IMG/VR virus record: IMGVR_UViG_3300046657_000030 | Coordinates: 1-35,697 of that record | Direction: 5' to 3' (one strand) | Source: a virus | DNA: 35,697 nt | The notes under the pieces: model-generated | Told to the model about the DNA's origin: nothing | The model's input: only the letters and a program-made list of their open reading frames with translations | Databases searched by the model: none | Shown here: piece by piece, positions 7,560 through 14,852 of the stretch | How the letters are laid out: each line of letters begins with the position of its first letter | Numbering within the stretch: position 1 is the first letter of the stretch | Program-made: the position numbers and the translations under genes

Positions 7560-8597
7560 ATGTCCGTCACCATCAACGCCCACCAGCTCGGACTGCTCAT
7601 CGACAAGACCGTCGGCCATATCGGCGGCGAGTACACCGCCCCACTCAACGGGATCCGCCTCGACGTCGACGCCACCCACCTGCACGCTGTGGCCTCCGAC
7701 CGGTACACCCTCGCGGTCGCCCGCTACCGCCTCCTGCACGATGACCAGAACGGTCAGCCCTTCGCCCGTCTCATCCCCGGCGAGTACTTGCCCTCTCTCC
7801 GTGAATGGATCAGCAGCCAGGCCGGGGCCACCTACATCAGCATCTCCGCGGAGGACCACTACGTCGAATTCGGCGGCACGCACACGGAGCTGCGCATCGG
7901 CGTCGACCCCGGCATGGAGTACCCCGACTGGCGCGGCCTGCTCCGCGCCATCACCCAGCAGGATGCCGAGGACGCACCGTTCCCGGCGCTGAGCGCTGGC
8001 TTCATGACCCGCTGGGCTGCCACCGGCGATAACCTCCGCGTCCGCGTCACCGCCGACCAGAAGGCCGTACTTGTCTTCGGCGAGGACTTCATCGGCGCGC
8101 AGATGCCCGTCCGCTACGCCGGCGTCGGGCCGATGAAGGACGAGACCTTCGACGCCGTCCGCCGCCTCTGGGACCAGACCCTCGACGCGGGAGCCAACGG
8201 CCTCGACATGGCCACCGACATGCCCGCCGAGGACGACCGCCCCCGCTACGAGGCGACGAAGGACGTCTACGAGACCGGCGAAAGCCTGCTGCAGCAGGTA
8301 CTGCGCTCGGGCATCGACATGCACGGCAAGTCGAGCACCGCCCCTGACGAGTTCCTCGCCCACATCACGGCTTCAGTGCACGGCTGGATGGCTTACCGCT
8401 TCCTCGACGCGCTCCACACCGCGGACCCGCGGCTGGCCCGCGCCATCGTCGCCGAAGTGGCCGAGCAGCTCGACTCCGGCGAGATCAGCGAGTTCGCGTG
8501 GGATGCCGCGAAGGACGCCGGCCACAACCCGCAGCAGTGGCACGACGAGCACGAAGCCCACCTCAAGACGCGCAAGGCCGAGACGGCCGCCGCCTGA
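7560..8597 (+). CDS. DNA polymerase III beta sliding-clamp-like protein
   Basis: The 345-residue protein matches the beta-clamp pattern near residues 25-58 (APLNGIRLDVDATHLHAVASDRYTLAVARY split over two strands), where bacterial clamps have LNGI and the ATDxxRLA motif. Residues to about 210 read as clamp-like alternating strands. Residues about 215-345 are helical and acidic and do not look like clamp domain III. It may be a shortened clamp fused to an accessory tail. A phage clamp would tether a polymerase to DNA, yet no polymerase gene is in the window. AAGGAG precedes the ATG. YqaJ and RecT lie downstream. Confidence 0.75.
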   Translation: MSVTINAHQLGLLIDKTVGHIGGEYTAPLNGIRLDVDATHLHAVASDRYTLAVARYRLLHDDQNGQPFARLIPGEYLPSLREWISSQAGATYISISAEDHYVEFGGTHTELRIGVDPGMEYPDWRGLLRAITQQDAEDAPFPALSAGFMTRWAATGDNLRVRVTADQKAVLVFGEDFIGAQMPVRYAGVGPMKDETFDAVRRLWDQTLDAGANGLDMATDMPAEDDRPRYEATKDVYETGESLLQQVLRSGIDMHGKSSTAPDEFLAHITASVHGWMAYRFLDALHTADPRLARAIVAEVAEQLDSGEISEFAWDAAKDAGHNPQQWHDEHEAHLKTRKAETAAA

Positions 8598-8608
8598 CCT
8601 TTCGCCCC

Positions 8609-8643
8609 GGCCGCCCCGCCCGCCGCTAACAGGCGGGGTGGCC
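8609..8643 (+). other. Intergenic hairpin before RBS
   Basis: A 12-bp stem with one G-U pair (8609-8620 with 8632-8643) and an 11-base loop lies 7 bases before the AAGGAGA ribosome binding site of the next gene. There is no U tract. One of a recurrent set of such hairpins. Confidence 0.6.
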
Positions 8644-8664
8644 ACCATCCAAGGAGAACACGTC

Positions 8665-9138
8665 GTGGACACACCGACCATCCCGGGCCTGACCCTCTTC
8701 CGACTCCCCGACCACAAGCACCCGACCAGCCCCCATCGCTGGCGTATCGGCCATCACAGCGGCTTGTGCGTCGCTGACGCCATGCGCCACGAAGACGCCA
8801 TCAAGGGGCTCAACCTCCTCGGCACCCTCGCCGACTGGACACAGGACGCCGACACCCTCCGCAAGGCGCTCGACGACAGTCGCCTTTTCGCGCAGCTCAG
8901 CCGGGTCGACTGCATCCCGCCCGCCAGCGAGAAGCTCGCCCCGGGCGCCGCCGGCTACCGCAACGGCCGGTACTCCGACGACGACATCCGCGAAGCCGCG
9001 GCGGAGTACAAGGCCGACGGCTTCAACGCCCTTGAAGTTCTCGTCGACATGTCGCACACGGTGCCCTGGATGGGCCTCGACACCGAGGCATTCAACGAGG
9101 CCCATGACCGCATCGTGCGGCTTTCCGACGCCAACTGA
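8665..9138 (+). CDS. Hypothetical protein
   Basis: 157 residues from GTG at 8665, seven bases after AAGGAGA. It looks like a soluble mixed alpha/beta protein (LTLFRLPDHKHP, HRWRIGHHSGLCVADA). An open frame extends further upstream but would run through the hairpin, so I reject that start. No family recognised. Confidence 0.7.
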   Translation: MDTPTIPGLTLFRLPDHKHPTSPHRWRIGHHSGLCVADAMRHEDAIKGLNLLGTLADWTQDADTLRKALDDSRLFAQLSRVDCIPPASEKLAPGAAGYRNGRYSDDDIREAAAEYKADGFNALEVLVDMSHTVPWMGLDTEAFNEAHDRIVRLSDAN

Positions 9139-9161
9139 CCACCCGCGAAGGAGATCACACC

Positions 9162-9368
9162 ATGTCGAAACTTCCTGACGAGATGGCCTGGACCCTGATC
9201 AACACCGAGGACTGGGGCGGCGGCCTGGAGCGCACCTACCGCGCCGAGAACGTCGAACACGCCGGCTGCGGCGGCGACGTGCTGCTCGTCCACCTGCACG
9301 ACGAGATGGGTGGGATCACCGGATCCCACTCCCGCTGCGCCAAGTGCGGCGAAGGCCTCACCGCCTGA
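9162..9368 (+). CDS. Small zinc-binding-like protein
   Basis: 68 residues with a Cys/His set (HAGCGG and CAKCGEG) suggesting a metal site. AAGGAG lies before the ATG. Function unknown. Confidence 0.65.
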   Translation: MSKLPDEMAWTLINTEDWGGGLERTYRAENVEHAGCGGDVLLVHLHDEMGGITGSHSRCAKCGEGLTA

Positions 9369-9378
9369 CACCCGGCAC

Positions 9379-9407
9379 GGCCGCCCCGCGGGCAGTGCGG
9401 GGCGGCC
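9379..9407 (+). other. Intergenic hairpin, loop GGGCAGT
   Basis: A perfect 11-bp stem (9379-9389 with 9397-9407) closes the heptaloop GGGCAGT and is followed by ACCACCAAGGAGA, the ribosome binding site of the next gene. The same loop occurs at 11768-11774. Confidence 0.7.
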
Positions 9408-9426
9408 ACCACCAAGGAGAACAGCA

Positions 9427-9750
9427 ATGCCTCAATCCCGCATCCGCCTCTTCGGCCCCGAGCCGCAGATGGTCGGCATCCCCGAGATCGAGTGGGCCGT
9501 GTGGGTCCTCGGCCCCGACGACGTCCTCAAGCAGCCCGACCTGATCACCGCCCTCGAAGTCGCCGCCGAGCACAACGCCTGCTTCGTCGAACTCCTCGAC
9601 GGCAGCCCGCACAGCCCCACCTGCTACGCCGTCGTCCTGCACAACGGCTACGCCTGGAACCGGGCCGTCGAGCACCAGCGCGGCAACGACTGCGGACACC
9701 CCGACTGCGGACCCTGCGCCGTCAACCGCGACCTGCCGAAGGCCAGCTGA
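9427..9750 (+). CDS. Hypothetical protein, Cys-rich C-terminus
   Basis: 107 residues; ATG preceded by AAGGAGA. The C-terminal CGHPDCGPC motif may bind zinc; the rest looks like a small alpha/beta domain (IEWAVWVLGPDDV). Its stop overlaps the next start. No family recognised. Confidence 0.7.
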   Translation: MPQSRIRLFGPEPQMVGIPEIEWAVWVLGPDDVLKQPDLITALEVAAEHNACFVELLDGSPHSPTCYAVVLHNGYAWNRAVEHQRGNDCGHPDCGPCAVNRDLPKAS

Positions 9751-9860
9751 TGGACGACATGATCCGCTGCTCCTGCGGCGACACCGACGGCCCCTTCGAG
9801 CGCCAGCCCGACGGCTCGTACCGCTGCGAAGGCTGCATCAAGACGGGCAGAGCGTCGTGA
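9750..9860 (+). CDS. 36-residue zinc-ribbon peptide
   Basis: ATG at 9750 overlaps the previous stop (TGATG), and its own stop overlaps the YqaJ start (GTGA). It carries CSC and CEGC pairs about 20 residues apart, a minimal zinc ribbon. Being stitched between two overlapping genes supports translation. Confidence 0.6.
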   Translation: MDDMIRCSCGDTDGPFERQPDGSYRCEGCIKTGRAS

Positions 9861-10864
9861 CCGCCGTCGCGACCGAGGCCAGCCGCGCCTACCCGACCGG
9901 CGCCACCGTCGTCCTCGCAGCCGACGCGCCCGAAGCCGAGTGGCTCGCCATGCGCACCACCGGCATCGGCGGCTCCGACATCGCCGCGATCTGCGGCCTC
10001 AACCCCTACACCAGCCCCCTCGAGATCTACCTCACCAAAGCCGGGACCCCGACCCCGCGGAAAGACAACCAAGCACTCAGCGAGGCCGCCGAGATGGGGC
10101 ACGAGTTGGAACCGGTCGTCGCCCGCCGCTTCGCCAAGAACACCGGACTGCCTGTCTTCGACAACCCCGGCACTCTCCGCCGGCCCGACCTTCCGTGGGC
10201 GCTCGTCAACCTCGACCGGTTCACCGAAGAAGACGGCCTGCCCGGCGTGGTCGAGCTCAAGACCCGCTCCTCCTACGCCCTCCGCGACTGGCAAGACGAG
10301 ACCCCCGTCGACACGCAGGTCCAGGTGCAGTGGCAGCTCGCCGTCACCGGCTGGTCCTTCGGCTACGCCGCCTGCCTCATCGGCGGCCAGCGCACCATCG
10401 TCCACCGCATCGAACGCGACGACCAGATGATCGGCGACCTCCTCGCGATAGGCGGCGAGTTCTGGCAGTGGATACAGGACCGCACCCCACCGCCGATCGA
10501 CGGATCCGCCGCGACCGGCGAACTCCTCGACCGCATTCACGCCAAGGCCAACGCCGACCAGATCGTCGTCGGCGACGCAGCCGAGGTCGAGAAGTGGCTC
10601 AGCATCCGCGCCACCGCCAAAGAACAGATCGCCGCCGCCGACATCGCCCTCACTGAGGCAGAGAACCACCTCAAGCACATGTGCGGCGACGCCACCGAAG
10701 TCCACATCCGCGGCGAGAAGGCCTACTCGTGGCCCCAGTACAGCCGCCGCGGCGGCATCGACTTCGCCGGACTCCTCGAAGACCACCCCGACCTGAACCT
10801 CGACGACTACCGCAAGCCCAGCACCACGTACCGCACCCTCCGCGTTCACCTGGAGAACCTGTGA
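9857..10864 (+). CDS. YqaJ-family phage exonuclease
   Basis: The 335-residue protein is a YqaJ-type (lambda exonuclease fold, PD-(D/E)XK) nuclease. Visible features are TTGIGGSDIAAICGLNPY (about 34-51), the GHELEP glutamates (about 81-86), D120 in NLDRF, the VELK catalytic E133-x-K135, and the QVQWQ helix (about 155-160). In phages it resects double-strand ends to give 3' overhangs for the partner annealing protein, here RecT encoded next with a GTGA overlap. Starts at GTG 9857. The helical tail (about 225-335) may contact RecT. Confidence 0.93.
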   Translation: MTAVATEASRAYPTGATVVLAADAPEAEWLAMRTTGIGGSDIAAICGLNPYTSPLEIYLTKAGTPTPRKDNQALSEAAEMGHELEPVVARRFAKNTGLPVFDNPGTLRRPDLPWALVNLDRFTEEDGLPGVVELKTRSSYALRDWQDETPVDTQVQVQWQLAVTGWSFGYAACLIGGQRTIVHRIERDDQMIGDLLAIGGEFWQWIQDRTPPPIDGSAATGELLDRIHAKANADQIVVGDAAEVEKWLSIRATAKEQIAAADIALTEAENHLKHMCGDATEVHIRGEKAYSWPQYSRRGGIDFAGLLEDHPDLNLDDYRKPSTTYRTLRVHLENL

Positions 10865-11745
10865 CCACCGCAGCCCGCAACGCCGTCGCCCGCCGAGCCA
10901 CCCACGTCGGCGCAGTCCAGTCCGCAGAAGGCGAGAACCAGCAGCCCGACCTGCGAGCCTTCGTCAACAGCATGAGCGGCGAGCTGGCCCGCGCCGTCCC
11001 CGAGCACCTCAAGCCGGAGCGCATCGCCCGCATCGCACTCACCTCGCTCAACACGGTCGAGCACCTGGCTGAGTGCACCCAGGCATCCTTCGCCGGCGCT
11101 CTCATGACCTGCGCTCAGCTCGGGCTGGAGCCCGGCGGACCGGCCGGCGAGGCGTACCTCCTGCCGTTCTACAGCAGCAAGGCCGGCGCCTACGAGGTGC
11201 AGCTGGTCATCGGCTACCAGGGCATGGTCAAGCTCTTCTGGCAGTCCCCGATCGCGCAGGGCCTCGACGCCCGAGTCGTCAAGGAGAACGACCTCTTCGA
11301 CTACGAGTACGGCCTCGAGCCGTACCTCAAGCACAAGCCCGCCAAGGGCAACCGCGGCCGGACCATCGCCTACTACTGCGTCGCCCGCACCACCACCGGC
11401 GGCGCTGTGTTCATCGTCCTCGACCGCGACGACATCGAAGAGATCCGCAAGCGCTCCAAGGCCAAGGACAACGGCCCTTGGAAGAGCGACTACGACGCCA
11501 TGGCCAAGAAGACCTGCATCCGGCAGCTCTTCAAGACCCTGCCGAAGTCCACCGAACTCGCCCAGGCCGTCGCCCACGACGAGACCGTGCGTACCGACCG
11601 CAGCCCCGAAGCCATCGACGCGCCCGGCCCCTACATCCCCGGCGAGCTCACCAGCGGGTCACCCGCCGGACTCCCGGTCGGCCAGTCCCAGGGCGATGCA
11701 GAAATGGGCTGGCCCGACGCCGCACAGCCCGGGTCCGCCGCATAG
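10861..11745 (+). CDS. recT: RecT single-strand annealing protein
   Basis: The 294-residue protein matches RecT: the AFAGALMTCAQLGLEP-like stretch (SFAGALMTCAQLGLEPGGP), YLLPF, VQLVIGYQGMVKL, the ARVVKENDLFDYEYG segment, and WKSDYDAMAKKTCIRQLFK. RecT coats single-stranded DNA and promotes annealing with the 5'-3' exonuclease. GTG start overlaps the yqaJ stop, so they are translationally coupled. The C-terminal 40 residues are disordered-looking, as in many phage RecT proteins. Confidence 0.95.
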   Translation: MTTAARNAVARRATHVGAVQSAEGENQQPDLRAFVNSMSGELARAVPEHLKPERIARIALTSLNTVEHLAECTQASFAGALMTCAQLGLEPGGPAGEAYLLPFYSSKAGAYEVQLVIGYQGMVKLFWQSPIAQGLDARVVKENDLFDYEYGLEPYLKHKPAKGNRGRTIAYYCVARTTTGGAVFIVLDRDDIEEIRKRSKAKDNGPWKSDYDAMAKKTCIRQLFKTLPKSTELAQAVAHDETVRTDRSPEAIDAPGPYIPGELTSGSPAGLPVGQSQGDAEMGWPDAAQPGSAA

Positions 11746-11756
11746 CAGCCGCAATG

Positions 11757-11785
11757 GGCCGGCCCGCGGGCAGTGCGGGCCGGCC
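11757..11785 (+). other. Intergenic hairpin, loop GGGCAGT
   Basis: A perfect 11-bp stem (11757-11767 with 11775-11785) around GGGCAGT, identical in loop to the hairpin at 9379-9407 although the stem differs by compensated changes. It lies between recT and the next gene. Confidence 0.7.
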
Positions 11786-11819
11786 ACCCCTCCAGCATCA
11801 CACCCCTCGGGAGTCATCC

Positions 11820-12185
11820 ATGACCCGCAAGCTCACCACCGCCGAGCGCCTGGCGTCCACCGACAAGGACGAGCGGCTCGACGACATCGTCGAACGCGCC
11901 AGCAGCTGGGACCGGTTCCTCGTCCAGCAAGCGGTCTTCGCATTCGGTCGCACCCGCGACACCTTCTCCGCAAACGACCTCCGCGACGTCCTCCCCACGC
12001 TGTCCCACGGATTCCTCGGCGCCGCCATCAACGGCCTGCGGCAGGGCGGGGTCATCGAGCACACCCGGCAGTACGTGCCGTCGACCTCGCCGGCCACGCA
12101 CGGCCACCCGATCGCGGTGTGGCGGCTGAGCATCCGGGGCCTGCTCATAGCCGAGGCCCGCCAGCCCAAGGAGGCCGCCGCATGA
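11820..12185 (+). CDS. Small winged-helix-like protein
   Basis: 121 residues; ATG preceded by GGGAG. Residues about 40-105 look like a winged helix (DTFSANDLRDVLPTL, FLGAAINGLRQGGVI, then a strand-rich wing). A DNA-binding role is likely but the target is unknown. Overlaps the next start (ATGA). Confidence 0.7.
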   Translation: MTRKLTTAERLASTDKDERLDDIVERASSWDRFLVQQAVFAFGRTRDTFSANDLRDVLPTLSHGFLGAAINGLRQGGVIEHTRQYVPSTSPATHGHPIAVWRLSIRGLLIAEARQPKEAAA

Positions 12186-12382
12186 GCGCCAGCGCGGCCC
12201 ACATCGCCGCCTACACCGCCGCAGCCCTCCTCATCCTCGCCCCGCTCCTCATCGCCGCCGCAGCCATCCGCGTCGCCAACCGCCGCCGCGACCGGCTCGA
12301 CGACGAACTCGCCGCCCTCGAACGCATCTGGCAACACCCCGCCGCCACCCGCCGCAACACCCCAGGAAGGGGGACCCGATGA
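12182..12382 (+). CDS. Small membrane protein
   Basis: 66 residues with one N-terminal transmembrane helix (about 8-30, YTAAALLILAPLLIAAAAI) and a basic cytoplasmic tail with a short coiled coil. ATGA overlap at both ends. Function unknown. Confidence 0.65.
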   Translation: MSASAAHIAAYTAAALLILAPLLIAAAAIRVANRRRDRLDDELAALERIWQHPAATRRNTPGRGTR

Positions 12383-13266
12383 CCACCACGAAGCCGCTCC
12401 CACCGCACGGAAGCCTCTACCGGCACAAGGGATTCAGCTGCAACTGCGGGCCCTGTCGCCAGGTCGGACTCGACTACCAGCGCACCCGCTACCGCCGCAT
12501 CGGCTACGGCACCTGGCAGCCTCTCGTCGACGCCGAACCCGTCCGCCAGCACATCGACGCCCTCCGCCGCGGGGGAGCAAGTATCCCCAGCATCGCCGCC
12601 GCAGCGAGCGTCTCCACTGCCACCTTGGCCCGCCTCCTGTACGGCATGAACGGGAAGCGCCCCACCGCAAGGCTCCGTACCGAATCCGCCGACGCGCTGC
12701 TCGCCGTCCAGGTCGAGAACTGCGAAGTCCCGGATGGCGCCCGCATCGACGGCACCGGCACCCGCCGCCGCATCCAGGGGCTCGTCGTGGCCGGCTGGCC
12801 GTTCACAGTCCTTGGTCCCGAGATCGGCATCCACAACCGGCCCCTTGGGGCCCTCGCTCGGGCCACACAGGTATCCGCCGGCAGCGCCCGCAAGGTCAAG
12901 GCTGGCTGCAGGCGCCTGGCCACCTACACCCCAGAGCAGTTTGGCGTCCCCTCCCAAGCCCGATCCCTGGCACGACGCGTCGCGGCGCGAGAGGGCTGGC
13001 TGCCCCTCGCCGCCTGGGACGACATCGACGACCCCGCCTGCGAACCCGACCTCGGATCCGACCCCAGCATCAACCGGAACGAGATCGGCGCCTACCGCCG
13101 ACGAGAGATCAGCTACCTGGACTCCTTCGGCATCCCCGAGCACGAGATCGCCGAGCGACTCGGCATGGCCCGCGCCTACGTCCACGACCTTATCCGTGAC
13201 ATGCGCAAGGAACGGCTCGCCAAGCCGGCCGTGACCGGCGTCAGCGACCTCGAGGCCGCCGCGTGA
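12379..13266 (+). CDS. Multi-HTH DNA-binding protein
   Basis: 295 residues with an N-terminal Cys group (CNCGPC, residues 21-26), a helix-turn-helix near residues 69-90 (IPSIAAAASVSTATLARLL) and another near 250-275 (IPEHEIAERLGMARAYVHDL). Phage proteins of this type are usually annotated only as HTH proteins; they may regulate transcription or recognise an origin. GGAAGGGGG precedes the ATG; the stop overlaps the WhiB-like start. Confidence 0.75.
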   Translation: MTTTKPLPPHGSLYRHKGFSCNCGPCRQVGLDYQRTRYRRIGYGTWQPLVDAEPVRQHIDALRRGGASIPSIAAAASVSTATLARLLYGMNGKRPTARLRTESADALLAVQVENCEVPDGARIDGTGTRRRIQGLVVAGWPFTVLGPEIGIHNRPLGALARATQVSAGSARKVKAGCRRLATYTPEQFGVPSQARSLARRVAAREGWLPLAAWDDIDDPACEPDLGSDPSINRNEIGAYRRREISYLDSFGIPEHEIAERLGMARAYVHDLIRDMRKERLAKPAVTGVSDLEAAA

Positions 13267-13526
13267 CCCGCCGCGACTGGCGCGACGACGCCCTCTGCCG
13301 CCAGACCGACCCCGACGAATTCGTCCCCGACGTCTGCCACCCGGCCGTCGTCGCCCCACTCAAGGCGATCTGCGACCAGTGCCCCATCGCAGACACCTGC
13401 CTCACCGAAGCGCTGGCCGAAGAACACGGCCTGCCGCCCCAACTCCGAAGCGGCGTTCGAGGAGGCAAAACGCCCCGCGAACGCCACGCCATCGAACGGC
13501 GCAGCCGGCGACCGGCCGCCGCCTAG
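13263..13526 (+). CDS. WhiB-like (Wbl) iron-sulfur regulator
   Basis: 87 residues with the Wbl cysteines C12, C37, C40 and C46 (ALCRQTDPDEF, then ICDQCPIADTC) expected to hold a [4Fe-4S] cluster, and the turn GVRGG, where host Wbl proteins normally have G(V/I)WGG; the Trp is replaced by Arg. A basic tail follows. Wbl proteins regulate development, redox responses and drug resistance in Streptomyces through the main sigma factor; actinophages often carry copies that reprogram host transcription. A hairpin terminator and a tRNA-Leu(UAA) follow. Confidence 0.93.
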   Translation: MTRRDWRDDALCRQTDPDEFVPDVCHPAVVAPLKAICDQCPIADTCLTEALAEEHGLPPQLRSGVRGGKTPRERHAIERRSRRPAAA

Positions 13527-13536
13527 ACGCAACAAC

Positions 13537-13556
13537 GCCCCGCCCACCGGCGGGGC
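13537..13556 (+). terminator. Hairpin after the WhiB-like gene
   Basis: GCCCCGCC (13537-13544) pairs with GGCGGGGC (13549-13556) around a CACC loop. It has no U tract and ends 4 bases before the tRNA, so it could be a terminator or a processing signal. Confidence 0.5.
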
Positions 13557-13560
13557 CCCG

Positions 13561-13638
13561 GCTCGGATCGCGCAACGGGTAGACGCAGCCGCCTTAAAAG
13601 CGGATCAAGTGCGGGTTCGAATCCCGCTCCGGGCACCA
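13561..13638 (+). tRNA. tRNA-Leu (anticodon UAA)
   Basis: A full cloverleaf can be drawn: acceptor GCTCGGA/TCCGGGC with one G-U pair, 3-bp D stem (GCG/CGC), anticodon stem of four pairs plus a G-A, loop CTTAAAA (anticodon TAA reading UUA), T arm GCGGG-TTCGAAT-CCCGC, discriminator A and encoded CCA. The acceptor 3' half matches what I recall of Streptomyces bldA. The variable region is only 6 bases, unlike the long arm of normal tRNA-Leu, so charging as leucine is likely but not certain. UUA is the rarest Streptomyces codon and bldA controls development through it. I saw no convincing in-frame TTA in the genes I read here. Confidence 0.85.
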
Positions 13639-13665
13639 CCGGCACCAAGCCGGCCACACACAAAA

Positions 13666-13689
13666 CGCCCCGCGGAACACCGCGGGGCG
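13666..13689 (-). terminator. Terminator for the leftward Phd-like gene
   Basis: A 10-bp perfect stem (13666-13675 with 13680-13689) with AACA loop, followed on the minus strand by TTTTG. It ends the leftward antitoxin transcript and separates it from the tRNA. Confidence 0.7.
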
Positions 13690-13710
13690 AGAAGGGAGGG
13701 GAGAGGGATG

Positions 13711-13926
13711 TCAGTCGTCGTCTTCAGTCTCGACGCAGACGCGTTGCTCGCCGAGGGCTTCAGTGGCGCGCTCGTAGAAGTCGAACGGCACGATCACCGC
13801 CGCTTCCTTCCCTCGGTTGACGAGGATCGTCGCTTCGCCGGCGAACCGGGCGCGCGAGATGACCTCGCCAAGGACGTTACGCGCTTTGGCGATCTTGGTC
13901 CGGCGCTCGGTTCGGGTCGCGGTCAT
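13711..13926 (-). CDS. Phd/YefM-family antitoxin, apparently orphan
   Basis: 71 residues of Phd/YefM type: a short N-terminal DNA-binding region (IAKARNVLGEVISRARFAGE), the beta hairpin TILVNRGKEAAVIVPFDFYE, and an acidic tail. Such antitoxins repress their own promoter and neutralise RelE/Doc-type toxins. No toxin gene adjoins on the same strand. It lies antisense between the tRNA and the HNH gene, as an independent single-gene unit with palindromes upstream and its own terminator. It could protect against host toxins or act purely as a regulator. Confidence 0.85.
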   Translation of the reverse strand: MTATRTERRTKIAKARNVLGEVISRARFAGEATILVNRGKEAAVIVPFDFYERATEALGEQRVCVETEDDD

Positions 13927-13935
13927 AACTACACA

Positions 13936-13974
13936 GTAGCGGATTCGCTACGTTCATCAACGCCGCGAATTCGC
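13936..13974. promoter_or_regulatory. Palindromes upstream of the Phd-like gene
   Basis: GTAGCG-GATT-CGCTAC (13936-13951) and the perfect palindrome GCGAATTCGC (13965-13974) lie 10-48 bases upstream of the antitoxin start and share a GCGRATTCGC-like core (R = A/G). They fit paired operator sites for Phd-type autoregulation. Confidence 0.55.
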
Positions 13975-14090
13975 TTTCTTAGCTATGATGGCTACGAACT
14001 TCCGATGCGCCAGGGCCGCGACAAGCGACCGCCCTGAGGGCCTGGTTCCACACGCCCTCCATCAACCGCACCGTCCGAAGGAACCCACCC

Positions 14091-14852
14091 ATGGCCGTCT
14101 CCAAGCGCCTCCGCTACGAGATCCTCCGCAGGGATAACCACGCTTGTCGCTACTGCGGCGCCGCAGCGCCCGGCGTGAAACTCCACGTCGATCACGTCAT
14201 CCCGCAAGCGCTCGGTGGCAGCGACGTTCCAACCAACCTCGTCACCGCCTGCGCCGAATGCAACGCCGGCAAGACCAGCAGCATGCCCAACGCCATGCCT
14301 GTCGCAGATGTCGAACAAGAGGCGTTCCGGCAGGCGGCAGTCCTCAGAAAGGACGCCGAGTTCCGCAGGGAAGCCATCTCCCTCCACCTCTACCTGGTCT
14401 GGATGTGGGCCTACGAGGAGACCGGTCGAGTTCCCTCTGAGAGGGAGCAGCAATGGTTCATGGAGGAGACGCACAAGACCCTCGCCTGCGGATACTCGGC
14501 CCGCGTTGACCTCACCAAGCCCGCATACAAGGCCGGTCTCGCCAACGCGCTGGACATCCAGTCGTACATCACGCTGCCCGGCACTGCGGCTTCCCCCGAG
14601 GATGTCCGTTTCGTCAACAGCATCGACGCCGTCGAGGCATGGGCGACCGCATGGAACTTTTCAACCGAAACGCGCGACCCCTGCGTGCGCGAGGTTGAGG
14701 TCTTCATCGCAGCCGTCCACAAGGCGCTGGACTCTGGTCGCGCGAGCTGCGACGTCACGTATGCGGCACACAAGGCAGGCCGCGAACTCAGCCTGGAGCT
14801 CGAACACTTCCTCGACACCTCGGCGGTCGACGCAAACGAGGGAGTGAACTGA
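14091..14852 (+). CDS. HNH endonuclease family protein
   Basis: 253 residues with an N-terminal HNH domain: C19-x2-C22, HVDH (D34-H35), N49 and CAEC (C54, C57) followed by N58. The zinc-binding Cys pairs and the beta-beta-alpha metal site are all present. The remaining 190 residues are helical with no recognised domain. It opens the replication cluster and overlaps the initiator start. Its role could be homing-type, processing of replication or packaging intermediates, or host DNA attack. Confidence 0.88.
   Translation: MAVSKRLRYEILRRDNHACRYCGAAAPGVKLHVDHVIPQALGGSDVPTNLVTACAECNAGKTSSMPNAMPVADVEQEAFRQAAVLRKDAEFRREAISLHLYLVWMWAYEETGRVPSEREQQWFMEETHKTLACGYSARVDLTKPAYKAGLANALDIQSYITLPGTAASPEDVRFVNSIDAVEAWATAWNFSTETRDPCVREVEVFIAAVHKALDSGRASCDVTYAAHKAGRELSLELEHFLDTSAVDANEGVN

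Noticed and set aside
6759-8363. Long leftward open frame opposite the clamp-like gene
   Set aside because: It is the antisense shadow of high-GC rightward genes: Val/Gly/Ala-rich, no ribosome binding site, and it crosses several genuine rightward starts and stops.
9722-13359. Long leftward frames opposite yqaJ, recT and the multi-HTH gene
   Set aside because: They mirror recognised rightward proteins and show repetitive Gly/Val/Asp composition expected of antisense reading of GC-rich codons.
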